A program made the position numbers and the translations under genes. From Stramonita haemastoma (lineage: Eukaryota > Mollusca > Gastropoda > Neogastropoda > Muricidae): a stretch of 17,500 nt of DNA. The DNA lies in contig CM060320.1 of the NCBI GenBank assembly GCA_030674155.1, positions 29,403,248 to 29,420,747 of the forward strand, read 5' to 3'. Positions 17,261 through 17,500 of this stretch are shown piece after piece. Numbering within the stretch: the stretch's first letter is position 1; every line of letters begins with the position of its first letter. The notes beneath the pieces are model-generated. The model had not been told where the DNA came from. It did no database searches and saw only the letters and a program-made list of their open reading frames with translations.

Positions 17261-17500
17261 ACTCACACTTCATGCACAGTTATCACCAATACATTACCCT
17301 CGGACAATGAGCTATTCACTAATCAAGCACCCCCTACCCTTCACTTCATGCACAAAATGAAACAACAATACATTCATCGCAATACTGACTCAATGCTACC
17401 CCTCCATACTACAGGCAAAATGAAAAATCCCCTACTCTCCTGTCACGTTTCAATACTACACGCTTTGTATCCCCTCCCTTTATAAAGACTCTCAGTGTTT
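17261..17500. other. Gene-less window end
   Basis: C- and A-rich sequence, with TTCACTTCATGCACA at about 17340-17354 echoing ACTTCATGCACAGTTATC at about 17267-17284, a possible short duplication. No gene supported. Confidence 0.45.

Noticed and set aside
17018..17485. 155-codon plus frame rich in Thr and His
   Set aside because: It is driven by the (CA)n array; the non-repeat remainder has no recognisable features.

Overview
The window looks like intergenic or intronic nuclear DNA from an invertebrate animal, most likely a mollusc and plausibly a gastropod. The pointers are the density of microsatellites, tRNA-derived SINE remnants (one carrying a central block I associate with old invertebrate SINEs), retroelement-type 3' tails, and the lack of closely packed long open frames. 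The species call is inference. I found no confident protein-coding gene, rRNA or intact tRNA gene, and no operon or CRISPR array. The longest open frames lie inside simple repeats and are by-products of them.

Layout. 1-1,500: AT-rich DNA with a compound trinucleotide microsatellite (264-524) and a poorly characterised stretch. 1,500-1,745: a minus-strand tRNA-type SINE remnant. 1,746-3,285: no genes. 3,286-3,752: a TATC microsatellite, a plus-strand SINE with a conserved-looking central block, then a CT/CTGT tract. 4,014-4,588: a 27/28-bp minisatellite with a 44-G run inside it. 4,984-5,440: two more minisatellites of about 40 and 50 bp. 5,821-6,073: a weak exon-like segment interrupted by 29 Gs. 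6,552-7,529: about 1 kb of almost pure pyrimidine. 7,829-7,933: CG/CA repeats. 7,934-10,290: unremarkable AT-rich DNA. 10,308-11,445: a G-rich, purine-biased block with a textbook G-quadruplex and a T20/G15 junction. 11,860-12,190: a third SINE-like element with a pyrimidine-rich tail. 12,305-12,402: a weak exon candidate. 13,034-16,595: four retroelement-like 3' ends, all on the plus strand, among long (GT)n arrays. 16,011-16,119: (CT)n. 17,031-17,260: (CA)n ending in C-runs.

Tandem and low-complexity repeats cover about 3.2 kb (roughly 18%) by my manual tally. No set of genes working together can be described. The interest lies in repeat architecture: homopolymer growth inside a minisatellite, higher-order structure in the pyrimidine tract, a cluster of non-B-DNA-prone sequences, and a repeated hairpin-plus-short-direct-repeat module at putative retroelement 3' ends. 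I see no convincing new biological system. Long homopolymers are also places where assemblies are often wrong.
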